Shown here: piece after piece, positions 52,710 to 61,443 of the stretch
Layout of the letters: every line of letters starts with the position of its first letter
How positions within the stretch are numbered: position 1 is the first letter of the stretch
Assembly (NCBI RefSeq): GCF_050269735.1
Contig: NZ_JBNNIX010000001.1
Coordinates: 1,485,278 to 1,549,277, forward strand
Source of the DNA: Paenisporosarcina sp050269735
Lineage (GTDB): Bacteria > Bacillota > Bacilli > Bacillales_A > Planococcaceae
Reading direction: 5' to 3'
Length of the DNA stretch: 64,000 bases
Notes under the pieces: generated by a model
What the model saw: the letters and a program-made list of their open reading frames with translations, nothing else
The model's database searches: none
What the model was told of the DNA's origin: nothing
Position numbers and translations under genes: made by a program

Positions 52710-53048
52710 ATGACATCTGAGAAAACGATTCAAACTTTGCAAAAAGAAGTTGACGATTATATTGGACAATATAAAGAAGGCTATTTTCCGCCATTTGAAA
52801 TGCTTGCAAGAATGACTGAAGAACTTGGGGAATTGGCAAGAGAAGTTCAACATGTCCATGGAATAAAGAAGAAAAAATCAACAGAAGCAAAAAAGAGCAT
52901 GGAAGAAGAATTAGGTGATTTACTATTTGTTCTCATCTGTTTTGCAAATGCTGAGAAAATAGATATTCAACAGGCACATGATCGCGTGATGGATAAATTC
53001 AATTCAAGAGATAAACATCGTTGGACGTTAAAGGAGGAACAGTCATGA
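52710..53048 (+). CDS. ypjD: MazG-like nucleotide pyrophosphohydrolase (YpjD)
   Basis: A 112-residue all-helical protein with the MazG E-x-x-E and E-x-x-D metal motifs: RMTEELGELAREV and MEEELGDLLFVLICFAN. It likely hydrolyses non-canonical or excess nucleoside triphosphates. ATG 52710 aligns with the family start; GTG 52701 lies against the AGGAG. It overlaps dapB by 4 bases. Confidence 0.9.
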   Translation: MTSEKTIQTLQKEVDDYIGQYKEGYFPPFEMLARMTEELGELAREVQHVHGIKKKKSTEAKKSMEEELGDLLFVLICFANAEKIDIQQAHDRVMDKFNSRDKHRWTLKEEQS

Positions 53049-53839
53049 TTCGAGTGGCAATAGGTGGACCACGTGGCAAAATGGGACAAGAAGCTGTACA
53101 TACAGTCATGAATAATGAGAACATGGAATTAGTAGCAGTTCTTGATCACAAGGAAATTGGAGATCTTTTGAGTGAGTCACCAGAATTCCCTGCAAGCTAT
53201 GATGTACCAGTGTTTCTAGATCTCGAAAGTTTGATTTCTTCAATTAAACCGGATGTATTCGTCGACTTGACGACCCCACATCAAGTTTTTGAACACACGA
53301 TGATGTGTTTGCAAAATGCTGTGAGGCCAGTAATCGGCACAACTGGATTTAGCGAAGAACAATTGGAGCTCTGCACAAAAATTGCCAAAGATAACGAACT
53401 TGGTTGTATTGTTGCACCAAACTTTGCAATCGGAGCAGTATTGATGATGAAATTTGCAGCTATGGCTGCCGCGTATTTTCCGGATGTTGAAATTATCGAG
53501 ATGCATCATGATCAAAAACTTGATGCCCCATCAGGTACCGCATATAAAACAGCTCAAATGATTGCTGAAGTACGCCCATCCCATAAACAAGGTCATCCAT
53601 CAGAAGAAGTGACCTTGCCGGGTGCTCGAGGCGCATCTTATGATGGAATCCCAATACATAGCGTAAGACTGCCTGGACTGGTTGCTCACCAACAAGTAAT
53701 GTTTGGTGGAGAAGGGCAGCTGTTCACATTGCGCCATGATTCTTTAAATCGACAATCTTTTATGTCAGGTGTGACTTTTTCTATAAATCAGGTGATGGAT
53801 TTAAAAAAGCTTGTGTACGGACTCGAAAACATTTTATAA
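53045..53839 (+). CDS. dapB: 4-hydroxy-tetrahydrodipicolinate reductase
   Basis: A 264-residue NAD(P)H reductase with nucleotide motif GGPRGKMGQE (7-16) and the signature EIIEMHHDQKLDAPSGTA (in part), with substrate-binding Lys. It provides tetrahydrodipicolinate for lysine, diaminopimelate and (via its precursor) spore dipicolinate. AAAGGAGG before the ATG; coupled to ypjD. Confidence 0.95.
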   Translation: MIRVAIGGPRGKMGQEAVHTVMNNENMELVAVLDHKEIGDLLSESPEFPASYDVPVFLDLESLISSIKPDVFVDLTTPHQVFEHTMMCLQNAVRPVIGTTGFSEEQLELCTKIAKDNELGCIVAPNFAIGAVLMMKFAAMAAAYFPDVEIIEMHHDQKLDAPSGTAYKTAQMIAEVRPSHKQGHPSEEVTLPGARGASYDGIPIHSVRLPGLVAHQQVMFGGEGQLFTLRHDSLNRQSFMSGVTFSINQVMDLKKLVYGLENIL

Positions 53840-53858
53840 ATGATAGGATGAGAATCTC

Positions 53859-54263
53859 ATGAAAATAGCATTAATTGCACATGATCGAAAAAAAGATGAT
53901 TTAATCCAGTTTGTAACGGCTTATCGTGACATTCTGGCTGAACACGAATTATATGCAACAGGAACAACTGGACAACGAATTATAGATGAAACTGGTTTAA
54001 CTGTTATTCGTTTTCAATCTGGCCCACTCGGAGGGGACCAGCAAATAGGTGCCATGGTTGCAAAAAATGAAATGGATATGATTATTTTCTTCCGTGATCC
54101 TTTAACAGCTCAACCGCATGAACCGGATGTGACCGCGTTAATTCGATTATGTGATGTGTATCAAATCCCTTTAGCAACCAATATGGGCACTGCTGAAGTG
54201 TTATTGAAAGGTCTTCAAGAAGGCTTTATAGATTGGCGTTTATTACAGGAAAGACGTTCTTAA
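53859..54263 (+). CDS. mgsA: Methylglyoxal synthase
   Basis: A 134-residue enzyme with ALIAHDRKK at the start, TGTTGQ phosphate site, and GPLGGDQQIGAM containing the catalytic Asp. It converts dihydroxyacetone phosphate to methylglyoxal, a toxic bypass detoxified through bacillithiol. It is followed by bshA with 17 bases between them. Confidence 0.95.
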   Translation: MKIALIAHDRKKDDLIQFVTAYRDILAEHELYATGTTGQRIIDETGLTVIRFQSGPLGGDQQIGAMVAKNEMDMIIFFRDPLTAQPHEPDVTALIRLCDVYQIPLATNMGTAEVLLKGLQEGFIDWRLLQERRS

Positions 54264-54280
54264 GAAAGGGTGTGAGTTTC

Positions 54281-55423
54281 ATGAAGAAATTGAAAATTGG
54301 TATAACATGCTATCCGACAGTGGGAGGTTCTGGTGTGATTGCGACTGAACTGGGGAAGCTTCTTGCTGAACGTGGCCATGAAATTCATTTCATTACGTCA
54401 AGTATGCCTTTTCGGTTAAATCGCATGGTCCCTAATATTTTCTTTCATCAGGTGGAAGTAAACAGTTACTCTGTTTTTCAATATGCACCATACGATATCG
54501 CTCTAGCGAGTAAAATGGCCGAAGTGATTAAAAAAGAAAACCTGGACATCCTCCATGTGCATTATGCGATTCCACATGCTGTTTGTGCTGTACTTGCACG
54601 TGACATGGCTGAACAGAATGTCGGAATCGTGACGACTTTGCATGGCACAGATATCAGTGTTTTGGGATACGATTCATCCCTTACTGGTGCTATTCGCTAT
54701 GGAATTGAAAAATCGGATGTAGTAACGGCAGTATCCGATTCATTAAAGAATGAAACCTATCAATTAATTCAACCATCTCAAACGATTGAAACCATCTATA
54801 ATTTTGTGGATGAACGTGAATATTTGCCTTCTAAATCAACTAATGTCAAATCATATTTCAACATACAAGATGATGAGAAAGTAGTAATTCATGTGTCAAA
54901 CTTCCGAAAAGTGAAACATGTTGAAGATGTAGTATCTAGTTTCGCTTACATTCGTAAAGAAATGCGATCAAAACTACTGCTTGTCGGGGATGGACCAGAA
55001 ATGAACAACATTATTAAACTTGTCGAAACTTTGGGACTAGAAAAAGATGTGCTTTTTTTAGGCAAGCAGGATAATGTTTCAGAATTGTACTCCATTAGCG
55101 ATTTAAAATTATTACTATCGGAAAAAGAAGCGTTCGGCTTGGTTTTGCTTGAAGCAATGGCTTGCGGAGTGCCTTGTATCGGCACAAATGTAGGGGGAAT
55201 ACCAGAAGTCATAGACCATGGACAAAATGGATTTATCGTCCCTTTAAACGATGTTGAAGCGGTTGCTTGCTATGCTTTGAAGATTTTAACGAATAATGAT
55301 TTACACCATCGAATGAGAATGGCTTCAATCGAGACAGTCTCTCAAAAATTCCATTCTTCAATAATTGTGGATCAGTACGAAAAGCTGTACGAGAAAGTGG
55401 TTCGACCATATGTTCACAACTGA
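54281..55423 (+). CDS. bshA: Bacillithiol biosynthesis glycosyltransferase BshA
   Basis: A 380-residue GT4 glycosyltransferase beginning ITCYPTVGGSGVIATELG, with HGTDISVLG and the GT4 nucleotide-sugar motif EAFGLVLLEAMACGVP. It joins UDP-GlcNAc and malate, the first step to bacillithiol. ATG 54281 with AAAGGGTGTG upstream. In B. subtilis bshB1 lies between mgsA and bshA; here it is missing. Confidence 0.94.
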   Translation: MKKLKIGITCYPTVGGSGVIATELGKLLAERGHEIHFITSSMPFRLNRMVPNIFFHQVEVNSYSVFQYAPYDIALASKMAEVIKKENLDILHVHYAIPHAVCAVLARDMAEQNVGIVTTLHGTDISVLGYDSSLTGAIRYGIEKSDVVTAVSDSLKNETYQLIQPSQTIETIYNFVDEREYLPSKSTNVKSYFNIQDDEKVVIHVSNFRKVKHVEDVVSSFAYIRKEMRSKLLLVGDGPEMNNIIKLVETLGLEKDVLFLGKQDNVSELYSISDLKLLLSEKEAFGLVLLEAMACGVPCIGTNVGGIPEVIDHGQNGFIVPLNDVEAVACYALKILTNNDLHHRMRMASIETVSQKFHSSIIVDQYEKLYEKVVRPYVHN

Positions 55424-56606
55424 AAATTGGCAAGCCGGTAAGTCAATTATTAAGAGGCTGAAAGAAAATGGATTTGAAGCAGTATTTGTCGGGGGAGCAG
55501 TCCGCGATTTTTTACGACAAGAAAATGCAAACGATATAGACATTGCCACAAGTGCCTTACCTGAAGAAGTAAAGGAAATCTTCAAACGGACTGTTGATGT
55601 TGGACTAGCACATGGAACCGTCTTAGTCATTGAAGATGGTGTTCCAATCGAAGTCACGACTTTCAGGAGCGATGGTGAATATGAAGATCACCGCAGACCT
55701 ACAGATGTAAAGTTTGTCCACTCACTCGAAGAAGATTTGAGACGCAGAGATTTTACTATGAACGCGCTAGCCATGACTGAAAGCTTTCAAATCATTGATT
55801 TATTCAATGGTCGTCGTGATTTAGAAAACCGATTGATCCGGACTGTCGGTAATCCGATTGATCGATTCAAAGAAGACGCTCTGCGCATGCTCCGTGCAAT
55901 ACGTTTTAGCGCACAACTTGATTTTTCAATCGATCCTCAATCATTGAAAGCCATCCAGACTTGCGCTGACGATCTTTCGTATGTGTCGGTAGAGAGAGTG
56001 ACCGCGGAACTTGAAAAAATGTGGGTCAGTTCAAATTTACATAAAGGAATGACCTATCTGGTCAGCAGCAAATTGGCCAACCAACTTCCAGGGGATTTCC
56101 CTTTCCATCATGGCAAATGGTCGGACCTAGGAAATCCACAAAACACCTTGGTTTGCTGGGCATTCCTATGTTTATTGCAGGACGAGCCATCAGTTTCTGA
56201 ACTGACGAGAATGTTTAGATTATCAAATGAATCGAAAGGTCTAATCAAACAGCTCGTTAAAGCTACTACTATTCGATCTGAGCGAATGTTTACAGTTGAT
56301 GATTTTTACCTTTTCGATGAAGAGATTCTTGTACATGCAGAAAGTCTCGTACACGTATTGCATATTGGAATTTCTCCAATATCAAATGAAACCATTATTA
56401 AAAACAAGCGTTCTTTACCAATCCAGTCAAAAAGCGATCTTGTAATTACAGGGAAAGACTTGATGGAGTGGTTCAGCAAGCGAGGTGGCCCTTGGTTAAA
56501 AGAAGCATTGACAGGGATTGAAATGGCTGTGCTTCACCAAAAAGTAGTGAATGATGCTACCAAAATAAAGGAATGGATAATGAATGAATCCAACAGTGAA
56601 ATATGA
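55410..56606 (+). CDS. cca: CCA-adding enzyme (tRNA nucleotidyltransferase)
   Basis: A 398-residue class II nucleotidyltransferase with FVGGAVRDFLRQ, the metal-binding DIDIATSA and the DLRRRDFTMNALAM and RFKEDALRMLRAIRFSAQL motifs. It adds or repairs the 3' CCA of tRNAs. ATG 55410 overlaps the bshA end by 14 bases. Its stop overlaps the birA start by 23 bases. Confidence 0.94.
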   Translation: MFTTENWQAGKSIIKRLKENGFEAVFVGGAVRDFLRQENANDIDIATSALPEEVKEIFKRTVDVGLAHGTVLVIEDGVPIEVTTFRSDGEYEDHRRPTDVKFVHSLEEDLRRRDFTMNALAMTESFQIIDLFNGRRDLENRLIRTVGNPIDRFKEDALRMLRAIRFSAQLDFSIDPQSLKAIQTCADDLSYVSVERVTAELEKMWVSSNLHKGMTYLVSSKLANQLPGDFPFHHGKWSDLGNPQNTLVCWAFLCLLQDEPSVSELTRMFRLSNESKGLIKQLVKATTIRSERMFTVDDFYLFDEEILVHAESLVHVLHIGISPISNETIIKNKRSLPIQSKSDLVITGKDLMEWFSKRGGPWLKEALTGIEMAVLHQKVVNDATKIKEWIMNESNSEI

Positions 56607-57567
56607 AATTACAAAACGGTTATTAACTGCAAACGGACAGCCTGTGTCCGGTCAGCAATTGGCTGATGACTTTGGATTGTCTCGAACAGCAATCTGGAAA
56701 CATATCAAGGAACTTGAAGAAGAAGGATATGTAATAGAGACCATTAAGAAAAAAGGCTATGTATTGAGCTCGTCTCCAGATTCTTTGCAAGCAGCCAAAA
56801 TAAATCAGCATTTAACAACAAAACGATTCGGACACCAGATTCATTATGAAGTGTCATGCCCTTCAACACAGCCAATTGCACATCAAATGGCGCAATCTGG
56901 TGCGCCAGACGGCTCAATCGTCGTTTGTGAAGAACAGACTGCAGGAAAAGGACGGTTGGCACGTGTATGGACATCTACACAAGGAAAAGGCATTTGGATG
57001 AGTGTAATTATTAGACCTGAAATACCACCGACAAAAGCCCCTCAGTTCACATTGGTGGCTGCTGTTGCAGTTACACGCGCAATTGAAGATATCGCAGACG
57101 TCCGTGCAGAAATAAAATGGCCGAACGATCTTTTAATCAATGGCAAGAAATGTACCGGGATATTAACGGAGCTACAGGCCGATATGGATCGTGTTCATGC
57201 CATCATCTTAGGAATAGGTGTTAATGTTAACCAACAGGAAACCGATTTCCCAGAGGAAATTCAATCAATCGCCACTTCTATTCAAATGGTGACGGGAAAG
57301 GCTGTTGATCGAGCTAAACTTGTTGCTCGCATATTGCATCATCTAGAAATTTATACAGACTTATATGTGATGCATGGTTTTGAACCCTTGAAGATTCTAT
57401 GGGAAAGTTATTCTTGTACGCTTGGAAAGCGAATTAAAGCGATTATGATTCATCAGCAGATTGAAGGATTGGCGCTCGGCATTACAAGTGAAGGAATTCT
57501 TCAAGTTAAAACTGATGATGGCCAAATACATGGAATTTATTCTGCAGATATCGAAATACAAAATTAA
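56584..57567 (+). CDS. birA: Biotin-protein ligase / biotin operon repressor
   Basis: A 327-residue bifunctional BirA: N-terminal winged helix (about 5-62, QQLADDFGLSRTAIWKHI) and catalytic ligase domain with the biotinyl-AMP loop AGKGRLARVWTS and KWPNDLLINGKK. It biotinylates carboxylases and represses biotin genes. The HTH shows the repressor type. AAAGGA lies 7 bases before ATG 56584. Confidence 0.95.
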   Translation: MNPTVKYEITKRLLTANGQPVSGQQLADDFGLSRTAIWKHIKELEEEGYVIETIKKKGYVLSSSPDSLQAAKINQHLTTKRFGHQIHYEVSCPSTQPIAHQMAQSGAPDGSIVVCEEQTAGKGRLARVWTSTQGKGIWMSVIIRPEIPPTKAPQFTLVAAVAVTRAIEDIADVRAEIKWPNDLLINGKKCTGILTELQADMDRVHAIILGIGVNVNQQETDFPEEIQSIATSIQMVTGKAVDRAKLVARILHHLEIYTDLYVMHGFEPLKILWESYSCTLGKRIKAIMIHQQIEGLALGITSEGILQVKTDDGQIHGIYSADIEIQN

Positions 57568-57606
57568 GAAATGATAAACAGAATGGTATGTACAATTTAT
57601 TTCTGT

Positions 57607-57775
57607 TATAGTAAAAATGTAGGGCAGTATCTAATATAGAACTGCACCTGATGTGAAAATTTGATTTACAGAAATTAAATAATTCTGCCTTGATCTTAAT
57701 CGACAGGGACGGAGGAAACCATTACTTATCCAACACAACCCTTCTGTCCATTTCCGGTCAGTAGGGTTTTTATTT
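57607..57775 (+). promoter_or_regulatory. panB leader with terminator (candidate attenuator)
   Basis: An extended -10 (TGT-TATAGT, ending 57612) starts a leader of about 190 bases. It contains a possible small hairpin around GCCTTGAT / ATCGACAGG and ends in a 13-pair stem (57737-57749 with 57756-57768, two T-T mismatches) plus a T run, 30 bases before panB. The layout suggests transcription attenuation of panBCD. The pan RNA motif is known upstream of panB in Firmicutes, but I could not confirm its bulged-A consensus here. Confidence 0.5.
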
Positions 57776-57807
57776 TGGTTTCCTCTCCAAAGAGAGGAGC
57801 TAGGAAA

Positions 57808-58644
57808 ATGAAAACAACGACGGATTTTATCAATATGAAAAAAGAGAACAATAAAATTATTATGTTAACTGCTTATGATTATCCTTCTGCGAAACTTGCA
57901 GAAAATGCAGGTGTCGAAATTCTTCTTGTAGGAGATTCTCTGGGCATGGTCGTGCTTGGGTACGATTCAACGGTTCCAGTTACGATGGAAGATATGATTC
58001 ATCATGGAAAAGCAACAAGAAGAGGGGCAAAAGATACTTTTCTTGTAGTTGATATGCCGTTTGGATCCTATCATGGGTCAATGGATACGACACTATCCAA
58101 TGCGATTCGTATTTTCCAGGAAACCAATGCACAAGCCTTGAAAATTGAGGGTGCCGACGAAGTCATTGATGTCATTCGATTGTTGTCACGCACTGGAATT
58201 CCGGTTGTTGCACATCTTGGATTACTACCACAGTCAGCAAGTGTTTCGGGTGGATATAAAGTGCAAGGAAAGACAGCTAGAGCTGCTCAGAAGCTGATTG
58301 AAGATGCTAAAGCATGTGAGGCTGCAGGGGCTATAATGGTCGTTTTGGAATGCATACCGTACCAGCTTTCTAAAACGATCACGGAATCACTGTCAATTCC
58401 CGTAATTGGCATTGGCGCTGGCGCAGAAACGGATGGACAGGTTCTGGTGTTTCATGACACCGTTACTTATGGAAGTCACCATATGCCAAAGTTTGTTAAA
58501 GCTTACGCAGAAGCTGGCAATGAAATTTCCAATGGTTTAAGGCAATATGTAGAAGAAGTGAAATCAGGTGCATTCCCAGCAGTAGAACACCGATTCACAA
58601 TGAAAGATGAAGAATTGCAGCAATTATACGGAGGAAAAGAATGA
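57808..58644 (+). CDS. panB: 3-methyl-2-oxobutanoate hydroxymethyltransferase
   Basis: A 278-residue enzyme with LTAYDYPSAKLAENAGVEILLVGDS (in part; metal Asp), DMPFGSY and IGIGAGAETDGQVLV. It makes ketopantoate for pantothenate/CoA. GAGAGGAG precedes ATG 57808; an earlier in-frame ATG at 57775 lies at the terminator. Stop overlaps panC by 4 bases. Confidence 0.95.
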   Translation: MKTTTDFINMKKENNKIIMLTAYDYPSAKLAENAGVEILLVGDSLGMVVLGYDSTVPVTMEDMIHHGKATRRGAKDTFLVVDMPFGSYHGSMDTTLSNAIRIFQETNAQALKIEGADEVIDVIRLLSRTGIPVVAHLGLLPQSASVSGGYKVQGKTARAAQKLIEDAKACEAAGAIMVVLECIPYQLSKTITESLSIPVIGIGAGAETDGQVLVFHDTVTYGSHHMPKFVKAYAEAGNEISNGLRQYVEEVKSGAFPAVEHRFTMKDEELQQLYGGKE

Positions 58645-59492
58645 TTCAAGTCCAATTAATAAAGGATTTAAAAGAAAATATAAATATAGCGAAAAAATCT
58701 GGCAAAAGCATCGGATTTGTACCGACAATGGGCTATTTACATGAAGGCCATATGTCTTTAGTCGAACAAGCGAGAAAAGAAAATGACTTTGTCGTCATGA
58801 GTATTTTTGTCAATCCGGCTCAATTTGGTCCAAATGAAGATTTGGACAGGTATCCAAGGGACTTGGAAAGAGATACTAAAATGGCAGTAGAAGCGGGAGT
58901 CGATCTGCTGTTTTTCCCGCAAGTGGATGAAATGTATCCGCAAGATGGCGGTATTTCAATTCGTGCAGGTGCTCAGGCAGATGTTCTTTGCGGAGCCTCA
59001 CGACCTGGACATTTTGATGGTGTCTTAAAAGTTGTGACAAAGCTTTTCCATTTGGTCGAACCTACAAAAGTGTATTTCGGTCAAAAAGATGCTCAACAAC
59101 TAGCGATTATTGAAACGTTGGTAAGAGATTATAATTTCCCATTGGAAGTAATGAGAGTTCCAACTGTTCGGGAAAAGGATGGTTTAGCTAAAAGTTCCCG
59201 AAATGTATTTTTGAGTGAAAAAGAACGTGTAGAAGCACCCATCATCCAACAAGCCATTCAACTTGGGATGAATGATTTTAAAATCAACCAGGATGCAGAA
59301 AAAGCCAAACAAGTAACCATTCGACATATTGAAAATGGTACATCAGGGAAAATTGATTATGTAGAACTATTAAGCTATCCCGACCTGACTAACAATCTTT
59401 CAAACAACACGTCTGTTATTTTAGCAGTAGCTGTTTTCTTTGAAAAAGCGCGACTAATCGATAATCTTATTTTGAACAATAAAGGAGAATAA
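58641..59492 (+). CDS. panC: Pantoate-beta-alanine ligase
   Basis: A 283-residue adenylating ligase with PTMGYLHEGHMSLV (HIGH-like HEGH), VNPAQFGPNEDLDRYPR and FGQKDAQQ. It condenses pantoate and beta-alanine. Overlaps panB (ATGA) and is 3 bases before panD. Confidence 0.96.
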   Translation: MIQVQLIKDLKENINIAKKSGKSIGFVPTMGYLHEGHMSLVEQARKENDFVVMSIFVNPAQFGPNEDLDRYPRDLERDTKMAVEAGVDLLFFPQVDEMYPQDGGISIRAGAQADVLCGASRPGHFDGVLKVVTKLFHLVEPTKVYFGQKDAQQLAIIETLVRDYNFPLEVMRVPTVREKDGLAKSSRNVFLSEKERVEAPIIQQAIQLGMNDFKINQDAEKAKQVTIRHIENGTSGKIDYVELLSYPDLTNNLSNNTSVILAVAVFFEKARLIDNLILNNKGE

Positions 59493-59495
59493 ACA

Positions 59496-59879
59496 ATGTT
59501 ACGAATGATGTTAAACTCAAAAATTCACCGTGCTGTTGTAACAGAAGCGGATTTAAACTATGTAGGCAGTATTACTATCGACCAAAATCTACTCGATGCA
59601 GTCGGCATGCTACCAAATGAAAAAGTGCATATCGTCAACAATAATAACGGTGCACGATTTGAAACGTATATCATTGCTGGAGAAAGAGGTAGTGGCGTTA
59701 TTTGTGTTAACGGAGCAGCAGCCCGCCTTGTCCAAAAAGGGGATATCGTTATTATTTTGTCGTATGTTTACATGATGAATGATGAAGCAAAAGACCATAA
59801 ACCAACTGTTGCTATTATGGGTGAAAACAATACAATCCGTGAAATCATCAGTTACGAGCCTGAAGCCACAGTTATGTAA
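59496..59879 (+). CDS. panD: Aspartate 1-decarboxylase
   Basis: A 127-residue pyruvoyl enzyme precursor with the self-cleavage site Gly24-Ser25 (NYVGSITID). It supplies beta-alanine to PanC. AAAGGAG precedes the ATG. Last gene of the conserved backbone; dinG, which follows in B. subtilis, is absent. Confidence 0.96.
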   Translation: MLRMMLNSKIHRAVVTEADLNYVGSITIDQNLLDAVGMLPNEKVHIVNNNNGARFETYIIAGERGSGVICVNGAAARLVQKGDIVIILSYVYMMNDEAKDHKPTVAIMGENNTIREIISYEPEATVM

Positions 59880-59961
59880 TTTAAAGAGGACTGTCTAGTA
59901 AGCACCTAAAATAAAACTGATGAAAAAAAAGTGAGCACTGAAAAAGTCATCTTGGAACATC

Positions 59962-60000
59962 AATGCGAGTATGGGAACTGTTCGTTCTCATACTCGCATT
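59962..60000 (+). terminator. Terminator after panBCD
   Basis: A 17-bp stem (AATGCGAGTATGGGAAC, 59962-59978, with 59984-60000) with one G-U pair and loop TGTTC; the T-rich tail is weak (TCTCTT). Confidence 0.75.
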
Positions 60001-60262
60001 TCTCTTAGTATCCGTGGCTTTCCGTTCTAGGCAGAAGCGTTCCGTGGGCACGGTTTCAATCTCCTCGGGCCAACAGGATGTTGGTCACGAAGACGTTGCC
60101 AAATTTCTTAGCTCTGCATTTTGCGACGAGTAACCGCATTAGCAACACGACGTGGCGCTCTTAGTCTTCGTTCAATAATAACTTGCGGGGCTTTCAGCTC
60201 GCGCTGTTTCCACTGGAGTCGCTGCCTTCCACTCCAATCCACTAGTACCAGCTCACCCTCTT
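59995..60262 (-). repeat. Dispersed repeat element C (inverted copy of element B)
   Basis: Read on the minus strand it starts TGGATTGGAGTGGAAGGCAG and contains GGAAACAGCGCGAGCTGAAA, CCCCGCAAG, TTACTCGTCGCAAAA, GAGGAGATTGAAACC and GTGCCCACGGAACGC, the same ordered blocks as 21126-21400. The middle differs in length and sequence. No ORF. The rest of this 640-base gap (60263-60522) is AT-rich with one palindrome at 60371-60399. Confidence 0.8.
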
Positions 60263-60370
60263 AAAGGAAATAGTTGATTATTAATGGTAAAAGAATGTGG
60301 AGAATGATTTTCTCTATCTAATTTACTGGATATTTATGTTAAAATAAATATATTATTGTGAAAGTGTTCA

Positions 60371-60399
60371 CTTAAACTAACGGAGCAGGTTAGTTTAAG
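60371..60399 (+). repeat. Array palindrome a
   Basis: CTTAAACTAAC, loop GGAGCAG, GTTAGTTTAAG: perfect 11-bp inverted repeat. First and most symmetric copy of the element that separates the genes from here to the window end. Confidence 0.8.
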
Positions 60400-60522
60400 A
60401 ACAGAAATGGAATTTTGTTAAATTTTAATGGAAATTCCATTGAAATTGGAACCTCTATTCGTTCGAACGTATTAAGTAAAAGTTAGGTTAGTTAAGAAAT
60501 ATATATATGGGGGCAGTAATAT

Positions 60523-60729
60523 ATGAGTGAACGGTTTGAATTAAGTTTTAAAAACAAACAAGTAAGAATGTGGTTTTATTTGGCGGTACCAACGTTTATT
60601 ATCGCAAGCATTATTATTTTTTATGGTGAACAAAAATATCAATATGTTGGATGGTTAGTGTTAGTAATAGCATTGGCTATATTTTATACATGGCGTTTTT
60701 TTACCAGAGGAAACAAAAGAAAGAAGTAA
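60523..60729 (+). CDS. Small membrane protein, 68 aa, two transmembrane segments
   Basis: A 68-residue protein: charged start MSERFELSFKNKQVR, two hydrophobic helices (about 17-35 and 40-59) and a basic tail FTRGNKRKK that would sit in the cytoplasm. GGGGGCAG lies before the ATG. It lies between array palindromes a and b, 2 bases before the latter. No family was recognised. Confidence 0.6.
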   Translation: MSERFELSFKNKQVRMWFYLAVPTFIIASIIIFYGEQKYQYVGWLVLVIALAIFYTWRFFTRGNKRKK

Positions 60730-60731
60730 AT

Positions 60732-60772
60732 AAGCCTTATTAAACTAATGATTGCTTAGTTGAATAAGGCTT
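60732..60772. repeat. Array palindrome b, extended stem acting as terminator
   Basis: AAGCCTTATTAAACTAA (60732-60748) pairs with TTAGTTGAATAAGGCTT (60756-60772) with one mismatch; loop TGATTGC. The inner AACTAA/TTAGTTGAA part matches the array consensus, and the outer part makes a terminator-like hairpin between two convergent genes. Confidence 0.7.
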
Positions 60773-60864
60773 GGTTATTTTGATTATATAAAGATGAAGA
60801 GTTTGTAATACAGTACTCTAAATTTAAACATAGGATATAGTTGCAAAATTGACTGTACTGTTAA

Positions 60865-61443
60865 TTATGGTAAGTCACTAACAAGGTCAGTTAAAACTTT
60901 TTCGTTTACTGGTCCTCTTATGTGATGAGCTATGATTCCTTCGGAATTTATAAGATATGTTTCTGGAAGGAATTTAATTTCATATGCATCCATTACATTA
61001 CCACTTTTATCTAGAGGAATGGGAAAAGTAAGTTCATAGGCATCAACGAATTTTTCCACCGATTTTATATTATCGGAATTGGTCATATTAATCGCAATAA
61101 TTTCTACGTTTTGAGAATCTTTATTTTTTTGATAATACTTCTCCATATGAGGCATTTCTTCTTTGCAGGGAGGACACCAAGACGTCCAAAAGTTAAGTAT
61201 TACTTTTTTCCCTTTATGATCAGACAAGGTAAGAGTTTCTCCTGTTATTGTAGTAAGTTTAAAATCAGGTGGTAATTTACCTAGCTTCAGTCCAGTATCA
61301 ATATTTGAATTGATAGAAGTTTTTACTTTAAAAGATTCTCCAGAATCTGTACTTTCAAGGTTTGACTTAACAGTTATAAAAATCATTGAGCCAATAATTA
61401 AAGCAGTTATAATTAGTCCAATATTCCTCTTTATAAAATTCAC
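60865..61443 (-). CDS. ResA/TlpA-like membrane-anchored thiol-disulfide oxidoreductase
   Basis: A 192-residue thioredoxin-like protein with an N-terminal membrane anchor (about 8-26) and active site WCPPC in NFWTSWCPPCKEEMPHMEK, with cis-Pro region FLPETYLINSEG. It resembles ResA (4827-5363) but has CPPC and lies alone, away from cytochrome c genes, in the accessory array. GGGAGGTGAATTT precedes the ATG on the minus strand. It is the only gene of the array on this strand. Possible roles are cytochrome, sporulation (StoA-like) or stress thiol reduction; unresolved. Confidence 0.85.
   Translation of the reverse strand: MNFIKRNIGLIITALIIGSMIFITVKSNLESTDSGESFKVKTSINSNIDTGLKLGKLPPDFKLTTITGETLTLSDHKGKKVILNFWTSWCPPCKEEMPHMEKYYQKNKDSQNVEIIAINMTNSDNIKSVEKFVDAYELTFPIPLDKSGNVMDAYEIKFLPETYLINSEGIIAHHIRGPVNEKVLTDLVSDLP

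Noticed and set aside
52602..52859. N-terminal extension of ypjC
   Set aside because: It overlaps the divergent ypjD start and lacks family-like sequence; the ATG at 52601 gives the YitT family start.
59880..59941. Insertion sequence end after panD
   Set aside because: GGACTGTCTAGTAAG resembles some IS ends, but no inverted partner or transposase was found nearby.
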